Shown here piece after piece: positions 9,247-17,073 of a DNA stretch of 64,000 nucleotides; the stretch's first letter is position 1, and every line of letters begins with the position of its first letter. The position numbers were made by a program, and so were the translations under genes. The stretch is from contig NZ_JAATJL010000001.1 in assembly GCF_011927905.1 (NCBI RefSeq), forward strand, positions 3,162,001-3,226,000. The letters run 5' to 3'. The notes under the pieces were generated by a model that saw only the letters and a list, made by a program, of their open reading frames with translations, did not search any database and had not been told where the DNA came from. The stretch comes from Arthrobacter pigmenti. GTDB taxonomy: Bacteria > Actinomycetota > Actinomycetes > Actinomycetales > Micrococcaceae.

Positions 9247-10206
9247 TTATACCGTCCGAATCCGCGGGTTGATGAGCAGGTAAAGAACGTCAACCAGGAT
9301 GTTGACGAGCACAAAGGCAACGGCGATCGCCAGGACCGCTCCCTGCACGAGGTTGGTGTCCGACGTCGTCAAGCCCGTCACGATGAGGTCGCCCATGCCG
9401 TTGAGGCTGAAGATCTTCTCGATGACGACGGCGCCGCCAAGCAGGTAGCCCACGCGCAGACCGAGCACCGTGACGGGCGTGACGAGAGCGTTGCGCAGCA
9501 CGTTCCGAGCCACGACCGTGCGGTAAGGGACGCCGTTACCGATGGCGGTTCGTACGTAGTCGCGGTCGAGTTCTTCAACCATGGATGTACGTACAACCCG
9601 GATCAGGGACGCCGAGACTGGAATCCCAAGGGCAAGCGCAGGTAGAGCCATCGCGTAGAGCCACCCGACAAATCCGTACTGGTCCGCCCAGGCGAGCCCG
9701 CCTGTAGGAAAGAGCGAGCCCTCCGGCAGGGCGAACCACTGGATCAGCAGGATCGCGAGCCAGAACGAGGGCGTGGCAATCGCGGCGATAGAGAAGATCC
9801 GGATGACCTGGTCCGGCCACTTGTCGCGATAGAGGGCGCCGAGGACACCGAGGATGAGCGAGAGGACCACCGCGAGAAGCACGCCGAGCAAAGTCAACTG
9901 AAGGGTGACAGGGAAGGCGGCTGCGATCTTTGTGGCCACTGACTCCTCGGGTGGGTTGGTCACGCCGAAGTCAAGGCGCAGCAGACCGCCCAGGTACCGG
10001 AAGAACTGCACAATGAGGGGGTCGTTGAGCCCGCGCTCCTCGCGCCACGCGTGCTTCATCTCCTCGGTCGCCTCGGGGCCGAGAACTGCGGTGGCGCGGT
10101 CGGCGGGCACCACGGACAAGACGATGAACACCATGATGGTGACGCCCAGGAGCATGAACGGCAGGGCTGCAAGCCTTCGCCCCAAGAGGCGGAATAACGT
10201 GGTCAC
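9247..10206 (-). CDS. ABC transporter permease (DppB-like)
   Basis: Integral membrane permease of 319 residues with the N-terminal LLGRRLAALPFMLLGVTIMVF helix typical of DppB. The EAA-type loop around DRDYVRTAIGNG and the C-terminal VLVNILVDVLYLLINPR segment also fit. It pairs with the permease half of the downstream fusion protein. It follows the solute-binding-protein gene after 70 bp and precedes the fusion gene by 2 bp, consistent with one transcript. Confidence 0.92.
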   Translation of the reverse strand: MTTLFRLLGRRLAALPFMLLGVTIMVFIVLSVVPADRATAVLGPEATEEMKHAWREERGLNDPLIVQFFRYLGGLLRLDFGVTNPPEESVATKIAAAFPVTLQLTLLGVLLAVVLSLILGVLGALYRDKWPDQVIRIFSIAAIATPSFWLAILLIQWFALPEGSLFPTGGLAWADQYGFVGWLYAMALPALALGIPVSASLIRVVRTSMVEELDRDYVRTAIGNGVPYRTVVARNVLRNALVTPVTVLGLRVGYLLGGAVVIEKIFSLNGMGDLIVTGLTTSDTNLVQGAVLAIAVAFVLVNILVDVLYLLINPRIRTV

Positions 10207-10276
10207 TCTAAGTCTCCGTACGTTTCGCGGATTCCGGTGGGGCCGCCCGAAGACGTCCCCACCGGACTACGCGGTT

Positions 10277-11890
10277 CTACTTTCGGCCAACTCCGATGAA
10301 GGCAACACCGGTGGTGGGAAGTGGCTGGAAGCCGTCCAGCGCGCTGCTGTCCCAGGCAGTGGGCAGCTGACGGTGGAAGATCGGGTAGAGAGGTGCTTCC
10401 TCTGCCACGATGTTGATGATGTCAGCGTGAACTGCCTTCGCTGCCTCGGGCTCAAGCCTGACCGCCTCATCGAGCTTGGCCTGCACCTCTGCATACTCGG
10501 CTGTCTCGCTCCAGGCTGCCCGGTCCGTCATCCACGCGTCACCGCGGTAGAACCAGCTCAGGAGGATGTCGCCGTCGTTGCCGAACACCGAGGGATCGCC
10601 CGGGGCGCACAGGACGTCGAAGTTGCCTCCGTTGACCTTCTCCGGTGCGTAGACGGCTGCGGACTGCAGGATCTCAAGGGTGGTGCTCACGCCGATAGCG
10701 TCCCAGTTCTCCTTGATCAGGGGCACCACCTTGGTGACCCAGCCGGTGTCGGTGGAGGTCAGGGTTACCGTCAGGTTCTCCGCGCCGGCTTCCTGCAGCA
10801 GTGACTTGGCCTTCTCCGCGTCGAAGCCGTACACGGTTGACGCCTCAGAGTATGAGGGGTGGCCCTCCTGGAAGTAGGAGGTTGCCGGGGCCGCATTCCC
10901 GAGGAGAGCCTTGGTGATGATGTCCTCAGTGTTCATGGCGTAGTGCAATGCCTGACGGACGCGCTTGTCCGCGAACTTCTCGGATGCGCAGTTGAACATC
11001 AGGAACAGGAGCCCGAAGGACTGCACTGACTCGACGTCGACCTTGCTCTTCAGCTGATCAACGTCGAGGTAGGGCACGTCCTCGATGGCCTGCGCCCGGG
11101 ACGGGATCGAGGCGACGCGGGCAGCAGGATCTGCGATGAGGAGCCAGGTCATGTCCTCGACCCGGGCGGGGTACTTGCCGTTGTAGTCCGCGAACTTCTT
11201 GAAGACGATCTTGTCTTCCTTCACGGCGGAGACAAGGCTGAACGGGCCGGTGCCGATGGGCGCCAGGTCGAAGCCGTCGGGATCAGCCTCGACGGCGGCC
11301 TGCGGAACGACCTTCACAACGGAGATGCGTGGACCGAAGCCGGGGAACGCATACTTGAGCTTGAATTCGACGGTCTTTTCATCCACAGCCGTGACGGAGT
11401 CAATGAACGGGATGAAACCGGCAAACAGCGATGCGTTCTCGGGATCAAGCACTCGCTCGAAGGAAAAGACGACGTCGTCAGTGGTTACATCTTCACCGTT
11501 GTGGAACTTCGCACCGTCGCGCAGCGTGACCCGGTAGGTGGTTTCATCGATCATCTCCGGTTCGGCCGCAGCAAGCGCCAGGTACGGCTGGCGGGTTGCG
11601 GGGTGGAGTTCGATCAACCCCTCGAAAATGTGGAGGTTCGCCGCGAGCGGGGTGGCACCGGTGGCAAGCATCGGGTCAAAGCCTGTGGAGAGCTGATAGG
11701 AGATGCCGGCTTCAATCGATCCGGCCCCTTGTTCGCCGTTTTCTCCCGCGGGCTCCGGGCTGCCGCCGGGACTGCAGGCCGAGATTGAACCAGCGAAAGC
11801 CGCGGCCGCGCCCATGACACCCGCCAGTTTCAGGAAATTGCGTCGGTTGGGTTCCTTCAGAAGGCCCCTGGATTCAAAAGTGTTGCTCAT
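10277..11890 (-). CDS. Solute-binding lipoprotein of the sialic-acid-type ABC importer
   Basis: Family 5 (DppA/OppA-like) extracytoplasmic binding protein of 537 residues. The N-terminus combines a twin-arginine-like RRNFLK (residues 16-21) with a lipobox SISAC, so Cys39 is the likely lipidated residue. It is the first gene of the leftward nan operon and diverges from the GntR regulator. Homologous Dpp-type proteins bind sialic acid in Corynebacterium and Haemophilus ducreyi; the ligand here is inferred. A TTG codon precedes the ATG at 11890; the ATG is preferred. Confidence 0.92.
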   Translation of the reverse strand: MSNTFESRGLLKEPNRRNFLKLAGVMGAAAAFAGSISACSPGGSPEPAGENGEQGAGSIEAGISYQLSTGFDPMLATGATPLAANLHIFEGLIELHPATRQPYLALAAAEPEMIDETTYRVTLRDGAKFHNGEDVTTDDVVFSFERVLDPENASLFAGFIPFIDSVTAVDEKTVEFKLKYAFPGFGPRISVVKVVPQAAVEADPDGFDLAPIGTGPFSLVSAVKEDKIVFKKFADYNGKYPARVEDMTWLLIADPAARVASIPSRAQAIEDVPYLDVDQLKSKVDVESVQSFGLLFLMFNCASEKFADKRVRQALHYAMNTEDIITKALLGNAAPATSYFQEGHPSYSEASTVYGFDAEKAKSLLQEAGAENLTVTLTSTDTGWVTKVVPLIKENWDAIGVSTTLEILQSAAVYAPEKVNGGNFDVLCAPGDPSVFGNDGDILLSWFYRGDAWMTDRAAWSETAEYAEVQAKLDEAVRLEPEAAKAVHADIINIVAEEAPLYPIFHRQLPTAWDSSALDGFQPLPTTGVAFIGVGRK

Positions 11891-11919
11891 CAATGCGCCT
11901 CACCATTCAAGATTGGTTA

Positions 11920-11940
11920 TCGGATGTAGGATGTCCGATG
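11920..11940. promoter_or_regulatory. Tandem heptamer operator (NanR-like) at importer promoter
   Basis: Three consecutive heptamers, TCGGATG, TAGGATG and TCCGATG, lie just downstream of the predicted transcription start of the leftward operon. The same heptamer recurs, inverted, at 12006-12019 near the regulator gene. E. coli NanR (also a FadR-type GntR protein) binds tandem GGTATA hexamers, so the arrangement suits repression by the adjacent regulator. Confidence 0.65.
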
Positions 11941-11950
11941 CTATGACCTA

Positions 11951-11980
11951 ACTGTAAGACTGATCACAGTGGACGGTCAA
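11951..11980 (-). promoter_or_regulatory. Promoter of leftward nan operon
   Basis: On the minus strand, -35 TTGACC (11975-11980), an 18-bp spacer and -10 TACAGT (11951-11956). The operator at 11920-11940 lies immediately downstream, where a bound repressor would block initiation or clearance. Confidence 0.65.
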
Positions 11981-12005
11981 GCGGATTGCGAAAGTCTCCC
12001 CATGT

Positions 12006-12025
12006 CGTCCGACATCCGATAACCT
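12006..12025. promoter_or_regulatory. Operator and -10 box of the GntR regulator gene
   Basis: Inverted copies of the heptamer (CGTCCGA 12006-12012 and CATCCGA 12013-12019) directly precede a -10-like TAACCT (12020-12025). Binding here would give autoregulation of the regulator. No good -35 is visible. Confidence 0.55.
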
Positions 12026-12060
12026 ATGTTTAAGACTCATTGATCCCCGAGGAGAGAAAC

Positions 12061-12786
12061 ATGAGCATAGATGCCCCGCTTCGCCAGGCCCGCTTCAGCG
12101 CGCAGGCTCGTTTGCGCGCCCTGCAGGCAGAGATCATGGACCTCATCCTTGAACGAGGACTCGAGGCAGGAGATCCGCTCCCGACCGAAAGCGAGCTGGC
12201 AGCTGAGCTTGGCATCGGACGCAACACGCTGCGTGAATCACTCAAAGTCCTCCAGGCGCTCGGGGTTGTGGAAATCCGCCATGGGTTCGGCATGTTCGTG
12301 GCCCCCAGCAATTTCGATGCGCTGACCGACGGCCTGACCTTCCGCGGTCGGCTCTCGCTCCGCCATCAGGGCAAGGAGGCCATTCAGCTCGTTGACGTGC
12401 GTCAGGCACTTGAATCGGGGCTGATCGGCGATGCGATGGAATTGATGTCAGAGGATCATCTGACCGCCATCGACGCGACGGTACAGCGAATGGAGGGTGC
12501 CGCCGAACGGGGCGAGGGTTTCGCTGATATCGACGAGGAGTTTCATCGTCAGCTGTTCGAGCCTTTGAGCAATGAGCTCCTTTCCAACCTGATGTCAGTC
12601 TTCTGGAAGGTTTACCGCAAGATCCACTCCGAGGTGGGAGGAGACCCGGTCGATCTGATCGAGACCGCGGCAATCCATCGGGACATTCTGTCCGCGGTTC
12701 AATCCGGAGACAAAGCGATGGCTGCGGAACGGCTGAAGCGCCATTTCGATGGAATTCGGCGCGAACTGGCCAAACTGACGGCGTGA
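12061..12786 (+). CDS. nanR: GntR/FadR-family regulator of sialic acid genes
   Basis: A 241-residue regulator with an N-terminal winged helix (about residues 15-80; PTESELAAELGIGRNTLRESLKVL is the recognition region) and a C-terminal all-helical FCD ligand domain. FCD metal-site candidates are Asp and His residues in DIDEEFHRQL and AAIHRDI. The ATG at 12061 is preceded by GGAGAG. It diverges from the importer operon with shared heptamer operators, so it is probably the local repressor relieved by sialic acid or a catabolite. The frame is open upstream to 12040, but only this ATG has a well-placed RBS. Confidence 0.87.
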   Translation: MSIDAPLRQARFSAQARLRALQAEIMDLILERGLEAGDPLPTESELAAELGIGRNTLRESLKVLQALGVVEIRHGFGMFVAPSNFDALTDGLTFRGRLSLRHQGKEAIQLVDVRQALESGLIGDAMELMSEDHLTAIDATVQRMEGAAERGEGFADIDEEFHRQLFEPLSNELLSNLMSVFWKVYRKIHSEVGGDPVDLIETAAIHRDILSAVQSGDKAMAAERLKRHFDGIRRELAKLTA

Positions 12787-12928
12787 CGTTTCGTCGCCAG
12801 TGCGAATATAGTCAGCAGGCTGCATATTTCCAGCCTCTGTTCAGGTGGCGCCTGTAACATTGAAGAATCTTCGGGAATTTGGGGACCCTCCGCGGCTGGG
12901 AAGTCGATTACCGACTTCAGGGACTTTT
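12787..12928. other. Intergenic gap, 142 bp
   Basis: No gene seen. A short GC hairpin just after the regulator stop (around GGCGTGACG/CGTCGCC, 12778-12798) may terminate transcription. No convincing RBS precedes the desaturase ATG. Confidence 0.3.
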
Positions 12929-14011
12929 ATGAGCATTGCCGCACCCGCCCGCACCGTTCGCGTGGCGAAACCGAACGACGTCGTCGCCTCCTACGCCACT
13001 CTCCTCAAGGAAGTGCGCAAGGAAGGCCTGCTGACCCGTCGTCGCCGGTTCTACATCTCGGTCTTCGCCCTCCTCGCACTAGCCATGGCTGCAGCGTGGA
13101 CCGGCTTCGCGCTCCTTGGCGACACCTGGTTCCAGTTGCTCATCGCCGGGGTCCTCGGTGTGGTTCTGACCCAGATCGCGTTCCTCGCTCACGAAGCCTC
13201 CCACCGCCAGATCTTCGCCTCGCGCGGCGCCAATGATTGGTCCGGCCGCATCCTTGCCGCCGGCGTCGTCGGAATCAGCTACCAGTGGTGGATGAACAAG
13301 CACTCCCGCCACCACAACGATCCCAACGTGGTCGGCAAGGACCCGGATATAGAGGTGGACACCATCTCGTTCCTCGAGGAAGACGCCGCGAAAGCCAAGG
13401 GAATCCAGGCGTGGATTACCCGGCGCCAGGGCTACCTCTTCTTCCCGCTCCTAACCTTCGAGGGCATCAACCTGCACGCCCGGTCCATCGCGACTCTGTT
13501 CCGGCCCGGCGCTATGAAGGGCCGCTACGTTGAACTGGCGCTCCTCGCGGTACGGTTTGGCCTCTACCTCGGCATTCTGTTCTGGTTCCTCCCCATCGGC
13601 ATGGCATTTGCATTCCTTGGTGTGCAGCTCGCGGTTTTCGGCATCTACATGGGCGCTTCCTTCGCCCCCAACCACAAGGGCATGCCGGTCATCCCGAAGG
13701 ACAGCAAACTCGACTTCTTCCAGAAGCAGGTGCTCACCTCCCGCAACATCCGCGGCGGAAACTTCATCAACAACGCCTTCGGTGGGCTGAATTTCCAGAT
13801 CGAGCACCACCTTTTCCCCGACATGCCGCGCCCGCACCTCCGCCGGGCCGCAGTAATCGTTCGCGAGCACTGTGAGCGTCTGAAGGTCCCCTACACCGAG
13901 GTCGGCGTTGCGGCGTCCTACGGCGCGGTGGTTTCGTACCTGAACCGCGTTGGCCTCTCGGCACGCGACCCCTTCGATTGCCCCATGGTCAACCGCTACC
14001 GGCGCCGGTAG
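12929..14011 (+). CDS. Acyl-lipid fatty acid desaturase
   Basis: Membrane di-iron desaturase of 360 residues. The three histidine clusters are HEASH (88-92), HSRHH (125-129) and QIEHH (290-294), the last being typical of acyl-lipid desaturases. Hydrophobic segments lie around 43-65, 68-88, 105-120 and 205-245. It would introduce double bases-equivalent unsaturation into membrane acyl chains, useful for cold adaptation or fluidity control; its regiospecificity cannot be read from sequence. The frame is open back to 12845, but MSIAAPA at 12929 matches the usual family start. Confidence 0.9.
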   Translation: MSIAAPARTVRVAKPNDVVASYATLLKEVRKEGLLTRRRRFYISVFALLALAMAAAWTGFALLGDTWFQLLIAGVLGVVLTQIAFLAHEASHRQIFASRGANDWSGRILAAGVVGISYQWWMNKHSRHHNDPNVVGKDPDIEVDTISFLEEDAAKAKGIQAWITRRQGYLFFPLLTFEGINLHARSIATLFRPGAMKGRYVELALLAVRFGLYLGILFWFLPIGMAFAFLGVQLAVFGIYMGASFAPNHKGMPVIPKDSKLDFFQKQVLTSRNIRGGNFINNAFGGLNFQIEHHLFPDMPRPHLRRAAVIVREHCERLKVPYTEVGVAASYGAVVSYLNRVGLSARDPFDCPMVNRYRRR

Positions 14012-14024
14012 CTCTTACTGAACC

Positions 14025-14071
14025 GACGACGACGGCGGCCCTCACCTTCCAGTGGGGGCCGCCGTCGTCGT
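14025..14071. terminator. Bidirectional hairpin terminator
   Basis: A 16-bp perfect stem (14026-14041 with 14056-14071, arms ACGACGACGGCGG.../...CCGCCGTCGTCGT) with a 14-nt loop lies between the convergent desaturase and small membrane protein genes. A weak T/C-rich tail follows on the plus strand. Confidence 0.75.
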
Positions 14072-14082
14072 TCGAGGGTGGA

Positions 14083-14399
14083 TCAGCCGCCCATGCAGTC
14101 GTTGGTGCCACCGCTGTAGCAGGGCTTGTAGCGATAAGTCTCACTCGGCTGCACAGGTTCAGCGGGATCCAGGTAAGAGCGCGGGGTGACCGCAAACAGT
14201 ACGGAAGCGGCGATTGCGCCCAAAAGCAGGATCGCCGCGAAGATGATGAACCCGTGCGCCACCACACGATTGTCAAGCCCAGCCCAACGCCGGCGGCAAT
14301 CAGGCACAGCGCTGTCGCCACGGCGAAAGCACCGGCCACCACCCACGCCGCTTCAATGAATGCAGGCGTCTTTGTGCTTGGCGCTTTAATCTCCCCCAT
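14083..14399 (-). pseudogene. Small two-helix membrane protein, apparently frameshifted
   Basis: Two overlapping minus-strand frames each carry half of one plausible protein. The first (from ATG 14399) reads MGEIKAPSTK and a long hydrophobic helix ending LTIVWWRTG. The second resumes with GFIIFAAILLLGAIAASVLFAV and ends NDCMGG at 14083. Adding one G to the GGG run near 14248-14250 would join them into about 105 residues with two membrane segments. It is either a recent frameshift or a sequencing error in a homopolymer. No function recognised. Confidence 0.6.
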
Positions 14400-14482
14400 G
14401 GGCGTGAACCCTACCGCGCGCAGTTATCCACAGATCCTCGAATCAGTTCCGCGGTCCGACAGGTTCTGGCAGAGTCGAAATC

Positions 14483-15397
14483 ATGCCTACACAGATCGCG
14501 GTTCGCCGCACAGACGGTCGGATATGGGAACCGCCTCTGACCCTACGCGGCGTGATTGCCCGTTCCGCGGTTCTTTGTGCGTTGGCGGGAGCAGCGCTGC
14601 TGTTGATGTATCTGGCGTCTCTGAGCTGGACGTTCCTCGGAATAACGCTGGCTGCAGTCATCCTGGCTTTCCTGCCGTTCCTTCGAAACCCTCCTTCGAG
14701 CAAGCGGGAATTGAGCAGCGTCGAATGGCCGCATGGTGTTGGGTTGCATGTCCCGGAGAAAGCCGTCCCGGTCAGGGGAATTGTGCGGGTCGCGCTCATA
14801 GCCGTGGCGTACTTCTGTCTTGCAGCGACATCGCATTTCACGTATCTCGGCATGGAACCTACCCGCTGGAACAGCGATTTTCGCTGGACCTTACTGTGGG
14901 TTACGGGGCTGTCCATTCTCCTGTTTCTGGGGACGCTCGTGTCACTCATGGCACTGTTGTTCAGACCGAAGCCGGGCGAAACCGGATTCACCGTATTCGA
15001 TTCCGGACTTGCCATCCCGGACGCTGCAAAGCTGAAAAGCCCGCCGAAACTGGTTACGCCAAAAAACACCCCGCCCATCCCGCAGGCCTTCTATCGTTGG
15101 GAGGACCTGAGAGCCATAACTCCACTGGCGAAGAACCTTCCGTTACTGGATGGCGTCGTTCGGAGTACCCCCTTGATCCGGATCGAGACTGCTGCCCAGA
15201 CCAGTGAAGCGAGCGAGTGCATCATTCATCCGGAGCGGCACGCATTCGATCCCGAACTCATGTACGCCCTGCTGGTGCACCTTTGGAAAACACCGGAAGA
15301 TCGCGCGTTAGTGCGGGACCCTGGGGCGCTGATCGCTGCAGTCGAGAATGCGCGGCCCAACCTACCGGCGGAGAATCAGGCGTTCCACAGCCCGTAG
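14483..15397 (+). CDS. Conserved membrane protein of unknown function
   Basis: A 304-residue protein I do not recognise. The first 155 residues hold four hydrophobic helices (about 24-44, 47-65, 100-118, 132-155), arranged as two pairs. A soluble C-terminal half contains YRWEDLRAITPLAKN and a short charged end. This resembles small bacterial PH-domain-like membrane proteins, but the similarity is weak. A -10-like CAGAGT sits 7 nt before the ATG, suggesting a leaderless transcript. The 3' end overlaps the convergent CitE-like gene by 22 bp. Confidence 0.8.
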   Translation: MPTQIAVRRTDGRIWEPPLTLRGVIARSAVLCALAGAALLLMYLASLSWTFLGITLAAVILAFLPFLRNPPSSKRELSSVEWPHGVGLHVPEKAVPVRGIVRVALIAVAYFCLAATSHFTYLGMEPTRWNSDFRWTLLWVTGLSILLFLGTLVSLMALLFRPKPGETGFTVFDSGLAIPDAAKLKSPPKLVTPKNTPPIPQAFYRWEDLRAITPLAKNLPLLDGVVRSTPLIRIETAAQTSEASECIIHPERHAFDPELMYALLVHLWKTPEDRALVRDPGALIAAVENARPNLPAENQAFHSP

Positions 15398-16221
15398 GAA
15401 TCCGCCAGCGAGGAGATTTTCTGCGCACGCGCTAGACGCGGCAGGTAGGAACCATCGCCCACCACCGCACCGGAAGCGTGGGCTTCGAGCAGTTCATGTG
15501 CCCACAGAATTTCGGACTCGCTCGGCGAAAGGCCCTTGTTGATGGTGTCCGCAGCATCCGGCATAAGGCACAGCTTGCCGGTCATGCCCATGGAAGCGGT
15601 GACCTTGCACGCGGCCAGCAGATCATCTCCGAGCGCGCCCACGGTCGGGCCGTCGATGGGGCCCGGCAGCTGACCCACCCGCGAAGCCACAACGAGCTTT
15701 GCCCTTGCATAGGCGAGCGCCATCGGATCATCGGAGGCACCCGTGTCGCGGCGGAAGTCCCCGACGCCGAAGGCAAGCCGGAATGTCCCGGGGGCGCTGG
15801 CGATTGCCGTCGCGTTCTCGATCCCGAGAGCCGATTCGACGAGTGCGAGCACCGGTGTTCCAGCCTGCAGGCGCATCGCGGTATGCGTAACCTGCTCGGG
15901 CTTTTCGGTCATAGCGAGCATCACCCCGCGCAGGCCCGGTGCCTTGGAGAGGGCAGCGAGATCCTCCGCCCAGTAATCGGTCTCAATCCCGTTCACGCGA
16001 ACCCAGGCCGTCATTCCGGTGGAGAGTGCTTCGACGACCCGCTCGCGAGCCTCTTTCTTGTGCTCTGCGGGCACTGCATCTTCCATATCGAACACCACTG
16101 AGTCAGCCTCCGAGGCAAGCGCCGGCGCGAAGTTGGCCTCCGATGCGGCGGACGCGAGCAACCATGAACGGGACAGCTTGGCGGGAAGCGCAGCAGCGCG
16201 ACTGTTTCGAAGGGAGGCCAT
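15376..16221 (-). CDS. HpcH/HpaI aldolase family, CitE-like lyase
   Basis: A 281-residue TIM-barrel enzyme of the citrate-lyase-beta-like group. Motifs include SVVFDMEDAVP (metal and acyl binding; the Asp/Glu pair is conserved), VRVNG, ALVESALG (metal-ligand Glu) and FGVGDFRRD. Family members cleave or condense acyl-CoA or oxoacid substrates (malyl-CoA, citramalyl-CoA); the substrate here is unknown. The start chosen is ATG 16221. A TAAGGT box lies exactly 7 nt upstream, implying a leaderless transcript. A longer in-frame start (16239) is less likely. Confidence 0.85.
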   Translation of the reverse strand: MASLRNSRAAALPAKLSRSWLLASAASEANFAPALASEADSVVFDMEDAVPAEHKKEARERVVEALSTGMTAWVRVNGIETDYWAEDLAALSKAPGLRGVMLAMTEKPEQVTHTAMRLQAGTPVLALVESALGIENATAIASAPGTFRLAFGVGDFRRDTGASDDPMALAYARAKLVVASRVGQLPGPIDGPTVGALGDDLLAACKVTASMGMTGKLCLMPDAADTINKGLSPSESEILWAHELLEAHASGAVVGDGSYLPRLARAQKISSLADSYGLWNA

Positions 16222-16304
16222 ACCTAGAACCTTACGCAACCGCCGTCGTCGTAATCCACCGCGTGACCCACCAGCACGGTGAACACTACGACCACAATGC
16301 CCGT

Positions 16305-16333
16305 TTGACCCCTACATAGCGCTTCCCTAAGCT
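16305..16333 (+). promoter_or_regulatory. Promoter of bcp
   Basis: -35 TTGACC (16305-16310), a 17-bp spacer and -10 TAAGCT (16328-16333) lie about 45 bp before the peroxiredoxin start, with an AAAGAGG ribosome-binding site between. Confidence 0.65.
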
Positions 16334-16378
16334 TTCCATAAGGCGGTAATCAACTTCCACCAAACGAAAGAGGACCTG

Positions 16379-16843
16379 ATGTCCCTTGCAACCGGAGATA
16401 CAGCACCATCCTTCACCCTGCCCGACGCCTATGGCCAGCCCATGAGCCTGAGCGAATTTCGCGGCCGTAGCGTCGTTGTCTACTTCTATCCGAAGGCGGA
16501 GACCCCCGGCTGCACCACTGAGGCCTGTGACTTCCGGGACAACCTGGCGTCCCTGCAGGGTGCCGGGTTCAGCGTGATCGGAATCTCGCCCGACACTCCG
16601 GGCGAGCTGGCCTCCTTCAGCAGCAATCACGGGCTCCCGTATCCCCTGCTGTCGGATGCGGACAACGCCGTCGCGAAGGCATGGGGCGCGTACGGCGAGA
16701 AGCAGGTGAACGGCTCAACCGTCGTCGGAATCATCCGTTCCACCGTGGTGGTGGACCCGGACGGCAACGTGCAGCAGGCCGAATACGGCGTCGATGCCAA
16801 GGGGCACGTATCCCGGCTCCGCGAGCAGCTCGGCGTCGCGTAG
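16379..16843 (+). CDS. bcp: Thioredoxin-dependent peroxiredoxin (Bcp/PrxQ)
   Basis: Reduces hydrogen peroxide and alkyl hydroperoxides in the cytoplasm with electrons from thioredoxin. It is 154 residues long with a thioredoxin fold. The peroxidatic Cys45 lies in TPGCTTEAC and the resolving Cys50 is five residues later, the 2-Cys PrxQ pattern. The RBS AAAGAGG is well spaced from the ATG. A strong terminator follows at 16923-16954. Confidence 0.95.
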   Translation: MSLATGDTAPSFTLPDAYGQPMSLSEFRGRSVVVYFYPKAETPGCTTEACDFRDNLASLQGAGFSVIGISPDTPGELASFSSNHGLPYPLLSDADNAVAKAWGAYGEKQVNGSTVVGIIRSTVVVDPDGNVQQAEYGVDAKGHVSRLREQLGVA

Positions 16844-16853
16844 CTTTTCTCGA

Positions 16854-16913
16854 ATCGACTCTCCAATAGGTGACCGTTTCGGCTTCCAAAGAGTCACCTA
16901 TTGGAGAGTCGAT
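16854..16913. repeat. Perfect 21-bp inverted repeat (hairpin family member A)
   Basis: Arms 16854-16874 and 16893-16913 are exactly complementary, with an 18-nt loop. The left arm starts ATCGACTCTCC and the right ends GGAGAGTCGAT. The same terminal sequence begins the hairpin at 48612-48686. It lies 10 bp after the bcp stop. Confidence 0.85.
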
Positions 16914-16922
16914 GCAAGCAAG

Positions 16923-16954
16923 AAGGCCCTCCCCGACTCAAAAGGGAGGGCCTT
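16923..16954 (+). terminator. Rho-independent-like terminator after bcp
   Basis: An 11-bp perfect stem AAGGCCCTCCC / GGGAGGGCCTT with a 10-nt loop. The T-run is poor, as usual in this GC range. It could act in both directions. Confidence 0.7.
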
Positions 16955-17001
16955 CCATGTTCCCGGACGGACGTGCTAGCACCCTTCCGGAGTCTTTACA
17001 G

Positions 17002-17066
17002 GCATCGAGTCAGCAGAAATAACGACGTTCGTGGGGATTTACTAGCTATTTCTACTGAGTCGATGC
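17002..17066. repeat. 20-bp imperfect inverted repeat (hairpin family member B)
   Basis: Arms 17002-17021 and 17047-17066 match at 18 of 20 positions around a 25-nt loop. The left arm reads GCATCGAGTCAGCAGAAATA. One mismatch becomes a G-U wobble only in minus-strand RNA, the sense of the allB operon that ends 8 bp away. Nearly the same arm occurs at 22358-22420. Confidence 0.8.
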
Positions 17067-17073
17067 GGGGGGG

